Positions 43,626-51,265 of a stretch of 64,000 nt of DNA are shown one piece after another; the first letter of the stretch is position 1; each line of letters starts with the position of its first letter. Position numbers and translations under genes: made by a program. The notes under the pieces are model-generated. The model saw nothing but the letters and a program-made list of their open reading frames with translations, searched no databases and was not told the origin of the DNA. Source of the stretch: Villigracilis sp024434165 (GTDB lineage: Bacteria > Chloroflexota > Anaerolineae > Anaerolineales > Villigracilaceae); assembly GCA_030263665.1 (NCBI GenBank), contig SZPK01000030.1:62001-126000 (forward strand), read 5' to 3'.

Positions 43626-44855
43626 TCACTGCACCAGTTCCATCGCTTTGCGCGCCTGGTCTTCAAAGAATTTGGGGTTGATCGAATCCGCTTTTTGCCA
43701 GGCTTTGAGCGCGCCTGCATTGTCGCCCTGACGGTACAAACCGTAGCCGTACCACAGCCAGGCTTCCTCAGACATTTCCGTCACGCCGCGGGCGTAGTTT
43801 GCCAGCGCCAGCAGATCTTCGTTCCTGCCGGAGTGGAAATACGCCAGGAAGGGACCGAATTGATAACGGAACATCCTCAGCGGAAGACCGATCTCGCGCG
43901 CCTTGTCGTAGGCGAGAGCAGCTTCCTCGTAGCGCTCGAAATAGACGAGGTTGCTTCCGTAATTGAACCAGTCGAAGGCGTCGGCGGAGGGAGAGGCGAC
44001 AGCGGCTTCGGTGGCGGCAAGCCCATGGAGGCGATTCTGATTCGGGTCCCAGTTTGAGGCGAGCAGGGTCTTCATCTCCTCCTCGAACTGCGGGAAGTAG
44101 ATCACCATGTAGAGATTGTTGAACGGTTTCCAATCCTTTTCAAGCTGGGCGTAGGAAACAGTCAGGTCGGGACCGCGGTATGAATCCTGGACGGTGAACT
44201 CCTGTTTGGCGTCGTCGTAGGCGGTGAGCAGGAGATAATGCGCCGCCCACAGGTCGTCGTTGGGACCGAGCGCATCGGCTGGGTTCAACGAGGTGACGCT
44301 CTCGACAATGATCGGGTAATTCGCAGCAAGCAGACGTTTGAGCAGTTCGATGTTCCCGCCCACGCGGTATTCGAGGTTAAGCCAGCCCGCCTGCGTGCGG
44401 ACGTAGTAACGCATTTCTTCGGGGTTCACATTGCGGTCGCCGCTGACGGGTTTGATAAGGTCGGAGATGTCGGTCTGGTCGCCCTGCCAGCCATACATGT
44501 GCAATGCCATCGAAAGCGTGGCGGGACCGCAGTTGTTGGGCGTCTGCTTTTCGTATGGCGGCGACTTCATGGCAAATTGCGGCGGCAGCGGCGGCAACGT
44601 GAAAGTGGGCGTTGCGGATGGAAGTTGAGCAGCTGCCGTTCCGGTCGGCGGAACGGTCGACGTGGCGGGCTGGGGCGTGAAGGGCAGTGCGGTCGGCACG
44701 GGTCCCACCGGGTTGATGACGTTTTTTACGTAAATTTGAAAGACGTCAATCCGCCATTCGAGACGCGATTTGACCGCCGGGATTTGATACACCAAAACAG
44801 CCAGCAGGAAGACGCCCGCCAGCCCGATAAGGATGTTTCTGGTTTTGCGAGACAT
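43626..44855 (-). CDS. membrane-anchored C39-like peptidase with C-terminal TPR repeats
   Basis: A 409-residue protein with one N-terminal membrane helix (ILIGLAGVFLLAVLVYQI), a Pro/Thr stalk to about residue 90, then a Peptidase_C39_2-like papain fold: KQTPNNCGPATLSMALHMYG gives the nucleophile Cys (~108), WAAHYLLLTAYDD the His (~203), and FTVQDSYRGPDLTV a candidate third residue. The last ~130 residues are TPR-like (NYGSNLVYFERYEEAALAYD, YGYGLYRQGDNAGALKAWQK). It is likely to cleave peptides or wall components outside the cell. The start is taken at 44855; the longer open frame runs into MITE copy B. Confidence 0.82.
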   Translation of the reverse strand: MSRKTRNILIGLAGVFLLAVLVYQIPAVKSRLEWRIDVFQIYVKNVINPVGPVPTALPFTPQPATSTVPPTGTAAAQLPSATPTFTLPPLPPQFAMKSPPYEKQTPNNCGPATLSMALHMYGWQGDQTDISDLIKPVSGDRNVNPEEMRYYVRTQAGWLNLEYRVGGNIELLKRLLAANYPIIVESVTSLNPADALGPNDDLWAAHYLLLTAYDDAKQEFTVQDSYRGPDLTVSYAQLEKDWKPFNNLYMVIYFPQFEEEMKTLLASNWDPNQNRLHGLAATEAAVASPSADAFDWFNYGSNLVYFERYEEAALAYDKAREIGLPLRMFRYQFGPFLAYFHSGRNEDLLALANYARGVTEMSEEAWLWYGYGLYRQGDNAGALKAWQKADSINPKFFEDQARKAMELVQ

Positions 44856-44890
44856 GCAAAATAGTCTACCATGCAAGAATGAAAGCCGAT

Positions 44891-45055
44891 TAAGGTAACT
44901 CAAGTTGCCACCTTCCAATAGATTTTCCAGGTTCCCCGCCAAAGCCCTCACCCTGCCCTCTCCCATCGGGAGAGGGGGAAGTCATCCCAGAATATATAAC
45001 CTTGTTTGGGGTGAAGGAAGCCTCTTGAAACCAAGGCAGCAACTCGGGTTAAGGT
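44891..45055 (+). repeat. MITE-like element, copy B (full length)
   Basis: About 165 bases with imperfect terminal inverted repeats: the left end TAACTCAAGTTGCCACCTT and the complement of the right end, TAACCCGAGTTGCTGCCTT, agree at 15 of 19 positions. The middle has a hairpin around CCTCTCCCATCGGGAGAGGG. Copy C is about 97% similar by eye. Confidence 0.75.
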
Positions 45056-45098
45056 AAGGAAATATCATGTAATTGAATCAAAACTTCGGGTTTATGCC

Positions 45099-45127
45099 TT
45101 GACTTGCCGATTTACGGCAATTATGAT
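45099..45127 (+). promoter_or_regulatory. promoter with operator palindrome for the flavin reductase gene
   Basis: TTGACT (45099-45104), 17-base spacer and TATGAT (45122-45127). The spacer contains a perfect inverted repeat TTGCCG-ATTTA-CGGCAA (45104-45120), well placed for a repressor. The start codon at 45137 is only nine bases beyond the -10. Confidence 0.65.
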
Positions 45128-45136
45128 GAAACCGCC

Positions 45137-45646
45137 ATGGAGAACTCCCCCGTAATGACCCTCGACCCGGAAGCCCTGCGCTCCGCCATGCGCGCCTGGT
45201 CTGCCGGTGTGACCGTTGTGACCGCGGCGTACGAAAACCAGCGGCACGGCATGACTGTCAACTCATTCACCTCCATTTCATTGGACCCGGCGCTGATCAC
45301 CATTTCCCTGCAGCAGAACTCACGCACCCATGACTTGATTTTAAAATCGCGCGCCTTTGGGCTGACGATCCTTTCCGCCGGGCAGGCAGGGATTTCAGAC
45401 CTGTTTGCCGGGCGCGTACCCGAAGTGACAGACCGGTTTGCCGGTTTGCAAACCGAAACCCTTGTCACCGGCTCGCCTTTGCTGGCGGGCGGGCTGGCAT
45501 GGATGGATTGCCGCGTGGCGGAAACCTACAATGCCGGGATGAATACCCTGTTCATTGCGGAGGTGGTCGCGGCGCGCGGAAGCGGAAACGGCGACCCGCT
45601 GATTTATCACAACCGCAAATATTGGAAGTTGTCTCAGTTTGAATAG
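45137..45646 (+). CDS. flavin reductase family protein (FMN-binding split barrel)
   Basis: A 169-residue FMN-binding split-barrel protein of the flavin-reductase type, giving reduced flavin to a partner or acting as a diflavin-like redox enzyme. AMRAWSAGVTVVTAAYENQR, HGMTVNSFTSISLDPALITI, FGLTILSAGQ and a late MDCRVAETYNAGMNTLFIAEV are family blocks. The last residues PLIYHNRKYWKL are also typical. A start at 45155 (MTLDPEAL) is possible. No oxygenase partner is nearby. Confidence 0.88.
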   Translation: MENSPVMTLDPEALRSAMRAWSAGVTVVTAAYENQRHGMTVNSFTSISLDPALITISLQQNSRTHDLILKSRAFGLTILSAGQAGISDLFAGRVPEVTDRFAGLQTETLVTGSPLLAGGLAWMDCRVAETYNAGMNTLFIAEVVAARGSGNGDPLIYHNRKYWKLSQFE

Positions 45647-45675
45647 GTCGCGCAAGGGCGTGACCTATTTTATTT
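45642..45675 (+). terminator. intrinsic terminator after the flavin reductase gene
   Basis: AATAGGTC...GCG pairs with CGC...GACCTATT (45642-45649 with 45662-45669), followed by TTATTT. It overlaps the stop codon of the gene. Confidence 0.8.
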
Positions 45676-45685
45676 GGAGGGCAAA

Positions 45686-46255
45686 ATGACCGAACCACTG
45701 ACAACCGGGGAACGACAAACGCTCCTTCGTATTGCGCGTGAGGCGATTGAACACGCGGTGAAGGGCAAACCGCTCCCGCCGCTGATCTCCTATCCGCTTT
45801 CGGCTGCATTGAAGGAGCACGGCGCCTCTTTTGTCACGCTCACGGTTCAGGGCGAACTGCGCGGCTGCATCGGCGCATTGGAAGCCTACCAGCCGCTTGC
45901 CGATGACGTGCGCGAACACGCGATTGCTGCGGCGTTGGAAGACCCGCGCTTCCCGCCGTTGAACGCCGGCGAATTAAGCAGGATCAACATCGAAGTCTCG
46001 CGCCTGACCGCGCCGGAGCAATTGGAGTATTCATCCAGCGAGGACCTGCTCAAGAAACTGCGCCCGCATGTGGATGGCGTCGTCCTGCGGCACGGCTCGC
46101 GCCGCGCCACCTTCCTGCCGCAGGTCTGGGAAAAGATTCCCGACCCCGAAGAATTCCTCAACCAACTCTGTTACAAAATGGGCGCAAGCCCGCATCTCTG
46201 GCGCGAGGCAAAACCGCTGGTTTTCATCTACCAGGTCGAAGAATTCCGCGAATGA
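45686..46255 (+). CDS. AMMECR1 domain protein
   Basis: A 189-residue AMMECR1-fold protein (AmmeMemoRadiSam protein A). It shows the invariant LTVQGELRGCIGALEAYQPL block (LRGCIG), the segment SRINIEVSRLTAPEQL, and DGVVLRHGSRRATFLPQVWE. The biochemical role is not established; the family often occurs with Memo and a radical-SAM protein, which are not present here. ATG 45686 follows a GGAGG; the TTG at 45674 is ignored. Confidence 0.93.
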   Translation: MTEPLTTGERQTLLRIAREAIEHAVKGKPLPPLISYPLSAALKEHGASFVTLTVQGELRGCIGALEAYQPLADDVREHAIAAALEDPRFPPLNAGELSRINIEVSRLTAPEQLEYSSSEDLLKKLRPHVDGVVLRHGSRRATFLPQVWEKIPDPEEFLNQLCYKMGASPHLWREAKPLVFIYQVEEFRE

Positions 46256-46354
46256 AGCGCCTGGCGCCGCCAAATAACAAACTTGAAATTTGAAACTCCA
46301 CCGCCATGCGCTCCAAAAGTTTACCGAACGGACGACAAGCGGTAAAATCAGAGG

Positions 46355-48193
46355 ATGACCGGCGAACTCAAAGAGCAGAACAACGACACCATTTTTCAGG
46401 ATGCAGTAGACGCCCTGCGGCGCGGCGATAAACCGCGCGCAAAGGAACTGTTGACCCGCCTGCTCAAGACCGATCAAAACAACGCCGTCTATTGGATTTG
46501 GCTGAGCGCCGCCGTGGACGCGCAAAAGGAGCGCATCTACTGTCTGCAAACCGCGCTCAAACTGGACCCGGAGAATGTCACCGCCAAACGGGGCTTGATC
46601 CTGCTCGGGGCGTTGGCTCCCGATGAAACCATCCAGCCGTTTCCCGTAAACCGCCCGCGCGCTTGGGAGGCGAAACTCCTGCTCGCCACCGATAAACCAA
46701 AAGAGAAGGGCGCGCGCGCGCTCCTGCGCCATCCTGCCGCGCGGCTGGCGGGACTGGTCGTGATCGGCGCCGGCTTGTGTGCCGCTGTGATTTTCGGGTT
46801 CATCCTGCCGCGCCAGACCAACGTCCGCCCGACGGAAACAAACACCCCCGGACCTTCCCCCACCTTTACCGGCACGCCGACCCTCTTCGGCGCCACGGCG
46901 CGCCCCACCCAAGCCTTCAGCGGACCGACCCCGCTCGATGCGTATCTTCCCGAACCCTACACTCCCACGCCGTTATATGTCAACACGCCGCGCTCGCTTA
47001 ACTCCGTGGATCAATACCGCATCGCGCAGGCGGCTTACGAAAAAGGCGATTGGGATGCTTTCCTTCTCAACATGGAATTGGTGCGCCAGGCGGAGCCGGA
47101 GGCGGCGGACGTCCTCTACTACATCGGCGAAGCCTATCGCTTCAAAGGCGAAACAACCAACGCCCTCAAAGCCTACAACGACGCCCTGAAACTCGACCCG
47201 AACTTCGGTCCGCCGTATCTCGGCTTGGCGCGCGTACGCCTGATCGCCGATCCCAAATTCAACGCCGAGTTCCTCTTCGAGGAAGCCATCCAGCGCGACC
47301 CAAATTTCGGCGAGGTGTACCTCGAACGCGCGCGTTACTATCTCAACCGCGGCGACATCGAAGATGCGCTTGCCGATCTGGAAACCGCCGAACGACTCCT
47401 GCCCGGCTCGCCCGAAGTCTACCTGACCTACGCCCGCACCTACCTCGCCGCAGAAGATACGGATAAGGCGCTCGAATACGCCGAGAGATCCTACGCGGCA
47501 GATATCACCAATTTGCCCGTCTACGAAATGCTGGGAGACCTCTACCTTGAAAAGGGCGATTACGAACGCGCCCTGGAAGCCCTGCGTGTTTACACCGCTT
47601 TTGAAACCGAAGACGCCGGCGGCTTTGGCAGGCTGGGCAAGGCATATTTTTATCTCGGTCAATACGAATTTACGGTGGACGCCATAGACCGCATGACCGA
47701 CCTCAGCCGCAACGGTTTCAAGGAATATTACGTCTATCGCGGGCTGGCGCACCTTGAATTGGGCAACGCCGATGAAGCCGTAAGCGACCTCGAAGCGGCT
47801 GTGGATGACGACGACCGTTCCTTCATGGCGCGCCTGGGTCTTGCCCGCGCCTATTACCTGGATGAAAGATTCGGCACGGCGTTCCTGCAAATTGACATCG
47901 CCAGATCGCTGGCAGGGACCGAAGAGGAACAGGCGCTCACCCTGTACTGGCGCGCGCGCATCCAGGAAAAACGCGAAGACATCGGCGATGCCATTCAAGC
48001 CTGGCAGGACCTGCTTGCCCTCGACGAAGATGCGATGACGCCCGAAATGCGCGAGGAAGCCGAAACCCGGCTCAGGGAATTGGTCCCCCCAACCCGCACG
48101 CCCACACGCGGCGCCTCCACCCCCAAGCCGAGCGCCTCGCCGACACCTTCCCGCACACCCACCCGAACGCCGACAGTCACCCCAACACCCTGA
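46355..48193 (+). CDS. single-pass membrane protein with TPR repeats
   Basis: A 612-residue protein. A cytoplasmic TPR-like pair (residues ~10-75, AVDALRRGDKPRAKELLTRL) precedes one membrane helix (~130-152, LAGLVVIGAGLCAAVIFGFI), a Thr/Pro stalk and an outside array of about ten TPR units (~205-575, for example YIGEAYRFKGETTNALKAYN). It ends in a Thr/Pro/Arg-rich tail repeating TPTRTP-like words. It probably scaffolds cell-surface protein complexes. A TAAAAT box lies six bases before the start. Confidence 0.85.
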   Translation: MTGELKEQNNDTIFQDAVDALRRGDKPRAKELLTRLLKTDQNNAVYWIWLSAAVDAQKERIYCLQTALKLDPENVTAKRGLILLGALAPDETIQPFPVNRPRAWEAKLLLATDKPKEKGARALLRHPAARLAGLVVIGAGLCAAVIFGFILPRQTNVRPTETNTPGPSPTFTGTPTLFGATARPTQAFSGPTPLDAYLPEPYTPTPLYVNTPRSLNSVDQYRIAQAAYEKGDWDAFLLNMELVRQAEPEAADVLYYIGEAYRFKGETTNALKAYNDALKLDPNFGPPYLGLARVRLIADPKFNAEFLFEEAIQRDPNFGEVYLERARYYLNRGDIEDALADLETAERLLPGSPEVYLTYARTYLAAEDTDKALEYAERSYAADITNLPVYEMLGDLYLEKGDYERALEALRVYTAFETEDAGGFGRLGKAYFYLGQYEFTVDAIDRMTDLSRNGFKEYYVYRGLAHLELGNADEAVSDLEAAVDDDDRSFMARLGLARAYYLDERFGTAFLQIDIARSLAGTEEEQALTLYWRARIQEKREDIGDAIQAWQDLLALDEDAMTPEMREEAETRLRELVPPTRTPTRGASTPKPSASPTPSRTPTRTPTVTPTP

Positions 48194-48194
48194 A

Positions 48195-48278
48195 AAGCGG
48201 ATACACAAACACAAAACAAGTGGACGTGAAACAGGCTTGTCCTGTCCCATGTCCACCTGTGTACTTTGTTTACTTGTG
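48195..48278. repeat. palindromic word repeat R3, interrupted by MITE copy C
   Basis: Words such as ACACAAACACAAAACAAGTGGAC and, after a short loop, GTCCACCTGTGTACTTTG form a hairpin; GTACCTGAGTACCTGAGTACC continues at 48445-48465, on the other side of MITE copy C. This suggests that the MITE sits inside the repeat. Confidence 0.5.
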
Positions 48279-48443
48279 TACCTTAACCCGAGTTGCTGCC
48301 TTGGTTTCAAGAGGCTTCCCTCACCCCAAACAAGGTTATATATTCTGGGGTGACTTCCCCCTCTCCGATGGGAGAGGGCAGGGTGAGGGCTTTGGCGGGG
48401 AACCTAGAAAATCTATTGGAAGGTGGCAGCTTGAGTTACCTTA
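48279..48443 (-). repeat. MITE-like element, copy C (full length, inverted)
   Basis: The reverse complement of copy B with a few changes. It starts with CCTTAACCCGAGTTGC and ends with GAGTTACCTTA. TGTA occurs immediately on both sides (left flank ...TTGTGTA, right flank TGTACC) and may be a target duplication. Confidence 0.75.
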
Positions 48444-48477
48444 TGTACCTGAGTACCTGAGTACCTTGTCTTCCCCC

Positions 48478-48822
48478 TTACCGTTTACCTCCCCTGCACT
48501 CCTCACACGGACACAACGCCCGCAGGTAGTGCCAGTTGTAAATGCCGTAATCGTGCCCGTCCTCCCAGACGATGGTCAGCGCATACGAGCCGACCGCCAC
48601 CACATTGGCAACGCGGGTGGAGGGGTCATCTTCCATCTGCCTGTTGAACACTTCCGCATCCGGCTCGGACTTCATGTTTTCATGCCCGCCCCGGCACGAG
48701 GCGCAGGGACAGGCGGCGCGCAGCAACCCGAACGGGTAAACGCTTTTGTGTCCGCTATCCCATGTGACGGTGAATTCGCGCTTGCTCTTGTTTGCAGTGA
48801 CATTGGTTGGTTTTTCGCTCAT
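48478..48822 (-). CDS. DUF971 domain protein
   Basis: A 114-residue protein of the DUF971 family, related to the N-terminal domain of gamma-butyrobetaine hydroxylases. Typical features are FTVTWDSGHKSVYPFGLLRA, the Cys-rich CPCASCRGG and the C-terminal second cluster CPCEECRGG, plus VGSYALTIVWEDGHDYGIYN and WHYLRALC. The Cys clusters may bind a metal. A role in iron-sulfur delivery has been proposed for some family members; nothing here shows it. Confidence 0.9.
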   Translation of the reverse strand: MSEKPTNVTANKSKREFTVTWDSGHKSVYPFGLLRAACPCASCRGGHENMKSEPDAEVFNRQMEDDPSTRVANVVAVGSYALTIVWEDGHDYGIYNWHYLRALCPCEECRGGKR

Positions 48823-48846
48823 GGATGTTCCTATCAGAAGAATTTT

Positions 48847-49323
48847 TCATGGCGCCGGCACGACAGCCAAAAATTCCGAAGCCGCCCACCCGGCGCGGGT
48901 ATCGTCGTACGGCGCAACGAGATACCACCAGGTGTAACCATCCGCCGTTTGCGGACCGTCCTTGACGATAAAGACCTCCGATTCTTCGCCGCGAAAGACG
49001 GTCTCGCTATTCAATCCTGGCGCGGAACGGATGCGCAGTCCGTCTCCGCCGGTGCCGGTGATTTGCACATATCCGTTGATGTTGATGGCATTGGGGTCGA
49101 GCGTTTGCGTGGCGGCAAGCGGGTCGAAGGTGGGGATGGCTGTCGCGGCGGGCGTGTGGGTCGGGGCGGGGATCACGGTCAGGTCGGCGGGGGCAAACCC
49201 AACGTCGGGAGAGAGGCGGGGGGAGGTCCAGCCGATGAGAATGAGCGTGATGAGGAGCAAAATCCCGGCGACAATCAACGAGCCGATGATCACAGTTCGA
49301 TTCAAAAAGGGGCGCAAGTCCAT
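48847..49323 (-). CDS. membrane-anchored SH3-like domain protein
   Basis: A 158-residue protein with one membrane helix (VIIGSLIVAGILLLITLILI), a Thr/Pro linker and a C-terminal bacterial SH3-type domain (residues ~85-158: YVQITGTGGDGLRIRSAPGL, WWYLVAPYDDTRAGWAASEF), which usually binds wall components. On the - strand TACAAT (49335-49330) is six bases before the ATG, so the message may be leaderless. An in-frame upstream start at 49341 is not preferred. Confidence 0.82.
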   Translation of the reverse strand: MDLRPFLNRTVIIGSLIVAGILLLITLILIGWTSPRLSPDVGFAPADLTVIPAPTHTPAATAIPTFDPLAATQTLDPNAININGYVQITGTGGDGLRIRSAPGLNSETVFRGEESEVFIVKDGPQTADGYTWWYLVAPYDDTRAGWAASEFLAVVPAP

Positions 49324-49334
49324 GACATCATTGT

Positions 49335-49447
49335 AGCGCAAGATATTGCCTCGCGTTACGTTATCTCCTCGTGCAGCGCGAGATATTGCCTCGCGCTACG
49401 TTATCTCCTCGTGTAGCGCGAGATATTATCTCGCGTTACGTTATCTT
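49335..49447. repeat. 40-bp tandem repeat with internal palindrome, 2.8 copies
   Basis: Units start at 49335, 49375 and 49415 with a strict 40-base period. Each contains AGCGCGAG-ATATTGC-CTCGCGCT, an 8-bp perfect palindrome in the second unit. A related hairpin (AGCGAGAT-ACT-ATCTCGCT) lies at 63856-63874. There are no unique spacers, so this is not CRISPR. Confidence 0.8.
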
Positions 49448-50385
49448 CTGGGGTTCTTCAGCAAGTATAAAGCGTTTTCGGGCACCAGCACCTTGAGGGC
49501 GCGATGAAGGACTTTTATCTCCGCTTTGTGACCGCCGAGGATGGGGTCGCCGTCCACCTGGATGGAAAAGTTCGCGTCTGATTCGATGACGACATTTTGG
49601 AAGGGGATGCAGCGCGCTTCATCGGAGGTGAGGTGACGCCCGGCGACAAGGTCGAAGAAATGACGGAAGGCGTCAGCGAGGCTGTCTCCGCTCAGCAGCC
49701 ACAAATCCATTTCGCCGTCGTCGAGCAGAGCGTTCGGCGAGATGACCGACATGCCGCCCGCGTAGTGCCGGATGTTGGTGGCAACGGCGACGAGGTAGTG
49801 TCCCTCCACCAGCCTGCCTTCGGCATACACACGCAAGTCGAGTCCGTGCCAGAAGGTTGCCTCCCACACGGTGGTGACGAAGTAATGCGGTACCGAAACG
49901 TGCTTGAAAAAACGCGCGCGCGGCTCGATCTTGCTGATGGTTTGCGCATCCAGCCCGACGCCTGCCCACAGCAGAAATGGACGGTCGTTGCAAATGCCCA
50001 CATCCACGCTTTGCGGCGTGACGTTTGCCAGCAGCCTGGCGTTCTCGCGTAAATTCCACCACTGGAACCAACTGAAGGGTTTTTGCCCCTGTTCTATTGC
50101 CCAGACGTTGGTGGTGCCTGCGGGCAGAACCCCCAGCGCCGTTTCAGTGTTGACCAGCCCGCTGGCGACCTGTCCCACCGTGCCATCGCCGCCGATGGCG
50201 AAGACCGCGTCGTATTTCTCCTGCGCGGCCTGGTGCGCGGTTTGGATAGCGTGCGTGCCGCTGAGAGTCTCGGCGATGTCCACGCTCCAGCCTGCTTCTT
50301 TCAATGGCTTGATGATTCCGCGCACAAAACGGCGGACGGGGTATCTTCCGGCGGCGGGGTTGTAGAGCAGCAGTCCTTTGCGCAT
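49441..50385 (-). CDS. diacylglycerol/lipid kinase (YegS/BmrU family)
   Basis: A 314-residue lipid kinase. NPAAGRYPVRRF is the start motif, AVFAIGGDGTVGQVASGL the nucleotide-binding GGDGT (~65-69), LGVLPAGTTNVWA follows, and GEMDLWLLSGDS is the late family block. It probably phosphorylates a diacylglycerol or related lipid at the membrane. Its first 19 codons and promoter region are duplicated at 51095-51180, beyond the toxin-antitoxin genes. Confidence 0.92.
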   Translation of the reverse strand: MRKGLLLYNPAAGRYPVRRFVRGIIKPLKEAGWSVDIAETLSGTHAIQTAHQAAQEKYDAVFAIGGDGTVGQVASGLVNTETALGVLPAGTTNVWAIEQGQKPFSWFQWWNLRENARLLANVTPQSVDVGICNDRPFLLWAGVGLDAQTISKIEPRARFFKHVSVPHYFVTTVWEATFWHGLDLRVYAEGRLVEGHYLVAVATNIRHYAGGMSVISPNALLDDGEMDLWLLSGDSLADAFRHFFDLVAGRHLTSDEARCIPFQNVVIESDANFSIQVDGDPILGGHKAEIKVLHRALKVLVPENALYLLKNPRR

Positions 50386-50412
50386 GGCGGGGATTATATT
50401 TGATGGATGGGG
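50326..50412. repeat. direct repeat DR1 (start of lipid kinase gene)
   Basis: Contains the first 19 codons and upstream region of the lipid kinase gene. Over 50334-50399 it differs from DR2 (51103-51168) at one position. The two copies flank the HepT/MntA pair. Confidence 0.85.
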
Positions 50413-50421
50413 GAATGAAAT

Positions 50422-50766
50422 CTATTTCTGGTCTTCGCCGAGAATGGCTGTTACGATTTCCAGCAAGGCGGGTATCTCGTTCCTTACGATATCCTAAACC
50501 GTTTCTTCATTGACGCCAAAGTATTCATGCGCCACAATATCGCGGAAACCCGCAATCTTTCGCCATTTGACGTTTGGATATGCCTTGCGGGTGTCCTCTG
50601 AAACGTTCTTTACGGCTTCGCCGATAATTTCAAGGTTGCGCAGTACGGCGTCAAAATGAAGCTCGTCATAAACAAAATCCTTGTAGGTCATCCCCTTTGT
50701 GAAGCGAAGGATCTGTTCGCAGGATTTTTGAATATTTTCAAGGTAAAGGAATTCGTCACGCGACAT
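50422..50766 (-). pseudogene. HEPN-family HepT toxin with premature stop
   Basis: The intact frame from 50766 would encode 114 residues, but TAG at 50496-50494 stops it after 90. The family usually has Trp (TGG) here (NEETV-W-DIV), and the frame continues normally to the stop at 50422 (DIVRNEIPALLEIVTAILGE). The catalytic HEPN R-x4-H motif (GFRDIVAHEYFGV) is before the break. It overlaps mntA by 11 bases, the usual arrangement. A truncated product might still fold partly, but loss of the last helix makes it probably inactive. Confidence 0.85.
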
Positions 50767-51046
50767 GGACCAATTCCCGCATAATATAAGGCTTCATGCG
50801 CGGTTTGATGGCTTTCGGCGTGACCAGGTCCACTTTGCAGCCGAGCAGTTCCTCCAGATAGAATTTTGTATCCATGTAACGATCGAAGGTAGCCCGACCT
50901 TTAAATTCCACGAGAATATCCACATCACTGCCGGGGCGATCCTCCCCGCGAGCGACCGATCCGAAAAGGGATAGCGATTTCACGCCCAATTTTTCCAGGT
51001 GGGCGCGGCGCCTGCGGATACGGACAATCACTGACTTGCGGTTCAT
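50756..51046 (-). CDS. mntA: MNT-type nucleotidyltransferase antitoxin
   Basis: A 96-residue minimal nucleotidyltransferase with the GSVARGEDRPGSDVDILVEF motif (G-S-x10-D-x-D), typical of the MntA antitoxin that AMPylates HepT. I start at 51046 (MNRKSVIV). A start at 51064 (MLYNLD) is possible. The frame is open to 51154, but that extra stretch is a copy of the lipid kinase N-terminus and is not counted as coding. Its toxin partner carries a stop codon. Confidence 0.85.
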   Translation of the reverse strand: MNRKSVIVRIRRRRAHLEKLGVKSLSLFGSVARGEDRPGSDVDILVEFKGRATFDRYMDTKFYLEELLGCKVDLVTPKAIKPRMKPYIMRELVHVA

Positions 51047-51094
51047 GTCCAAATTATACAGCATGGAACCCTTGTATTTTCCTGTCCCCTTCGT

Positions 51095-51180
51095 AAAATG
51101 ACGGACGGGGTATCTTCCGGCGGCGGGATTGTAGAGCAGCAGTCCTTTGCGCATGGCGGGGATTATATCTGAGGATGGGG
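51095..51180. repeat. direct repeat DR2 (copy of lipid kinase start)
   Basis: A partial duplicate of the lipid kinase start region (ATG plus 18 codons and upstream), 769 bases from DR1. It includes the promoter-side sequence and may now drive mntA. See DR1 for identity. Confidence 0.85.
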
Positions 51181-51250
51181 TGGGGGATGAGGAAGCCGTG
51201 AGTCAGGTGCAGCAACGTACATGGTCGTGAATGGCGTTAGCGAATTACGA

Positions 51251-51256
51251 TATAAT
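51251..51256 (+). promoter_or_regulatory. TATAAT box for the Ser/Thr kinase gene
   Basis: A perfect TATAAT nine bases before the ATG at 51266, with no ribosome site between. No clear -35 is seen. Confidence 0.5.
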
Positions 51257-51265
51257 CCCTTCACA

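Noticed and set aside
48220..49416. A 398-codon + strand frame
   Set aside because: Reads through MITE copy C and is antisense to the DUF971 and SH3-like genes; no family features.
49335..49447. Possible CRISPR array
   Set aside because: Period of exactly 40 bases with no unique spacers and no cas genes; a palindromic tandem repeat instead.
51047..51154. N-terminal extension of the nucleotidyltransferase, with residues like the lipid kinase start
   Set aside because: It is the duplicated lipid kinase start (DR2), in frame by chance; family homology begins near 51046.
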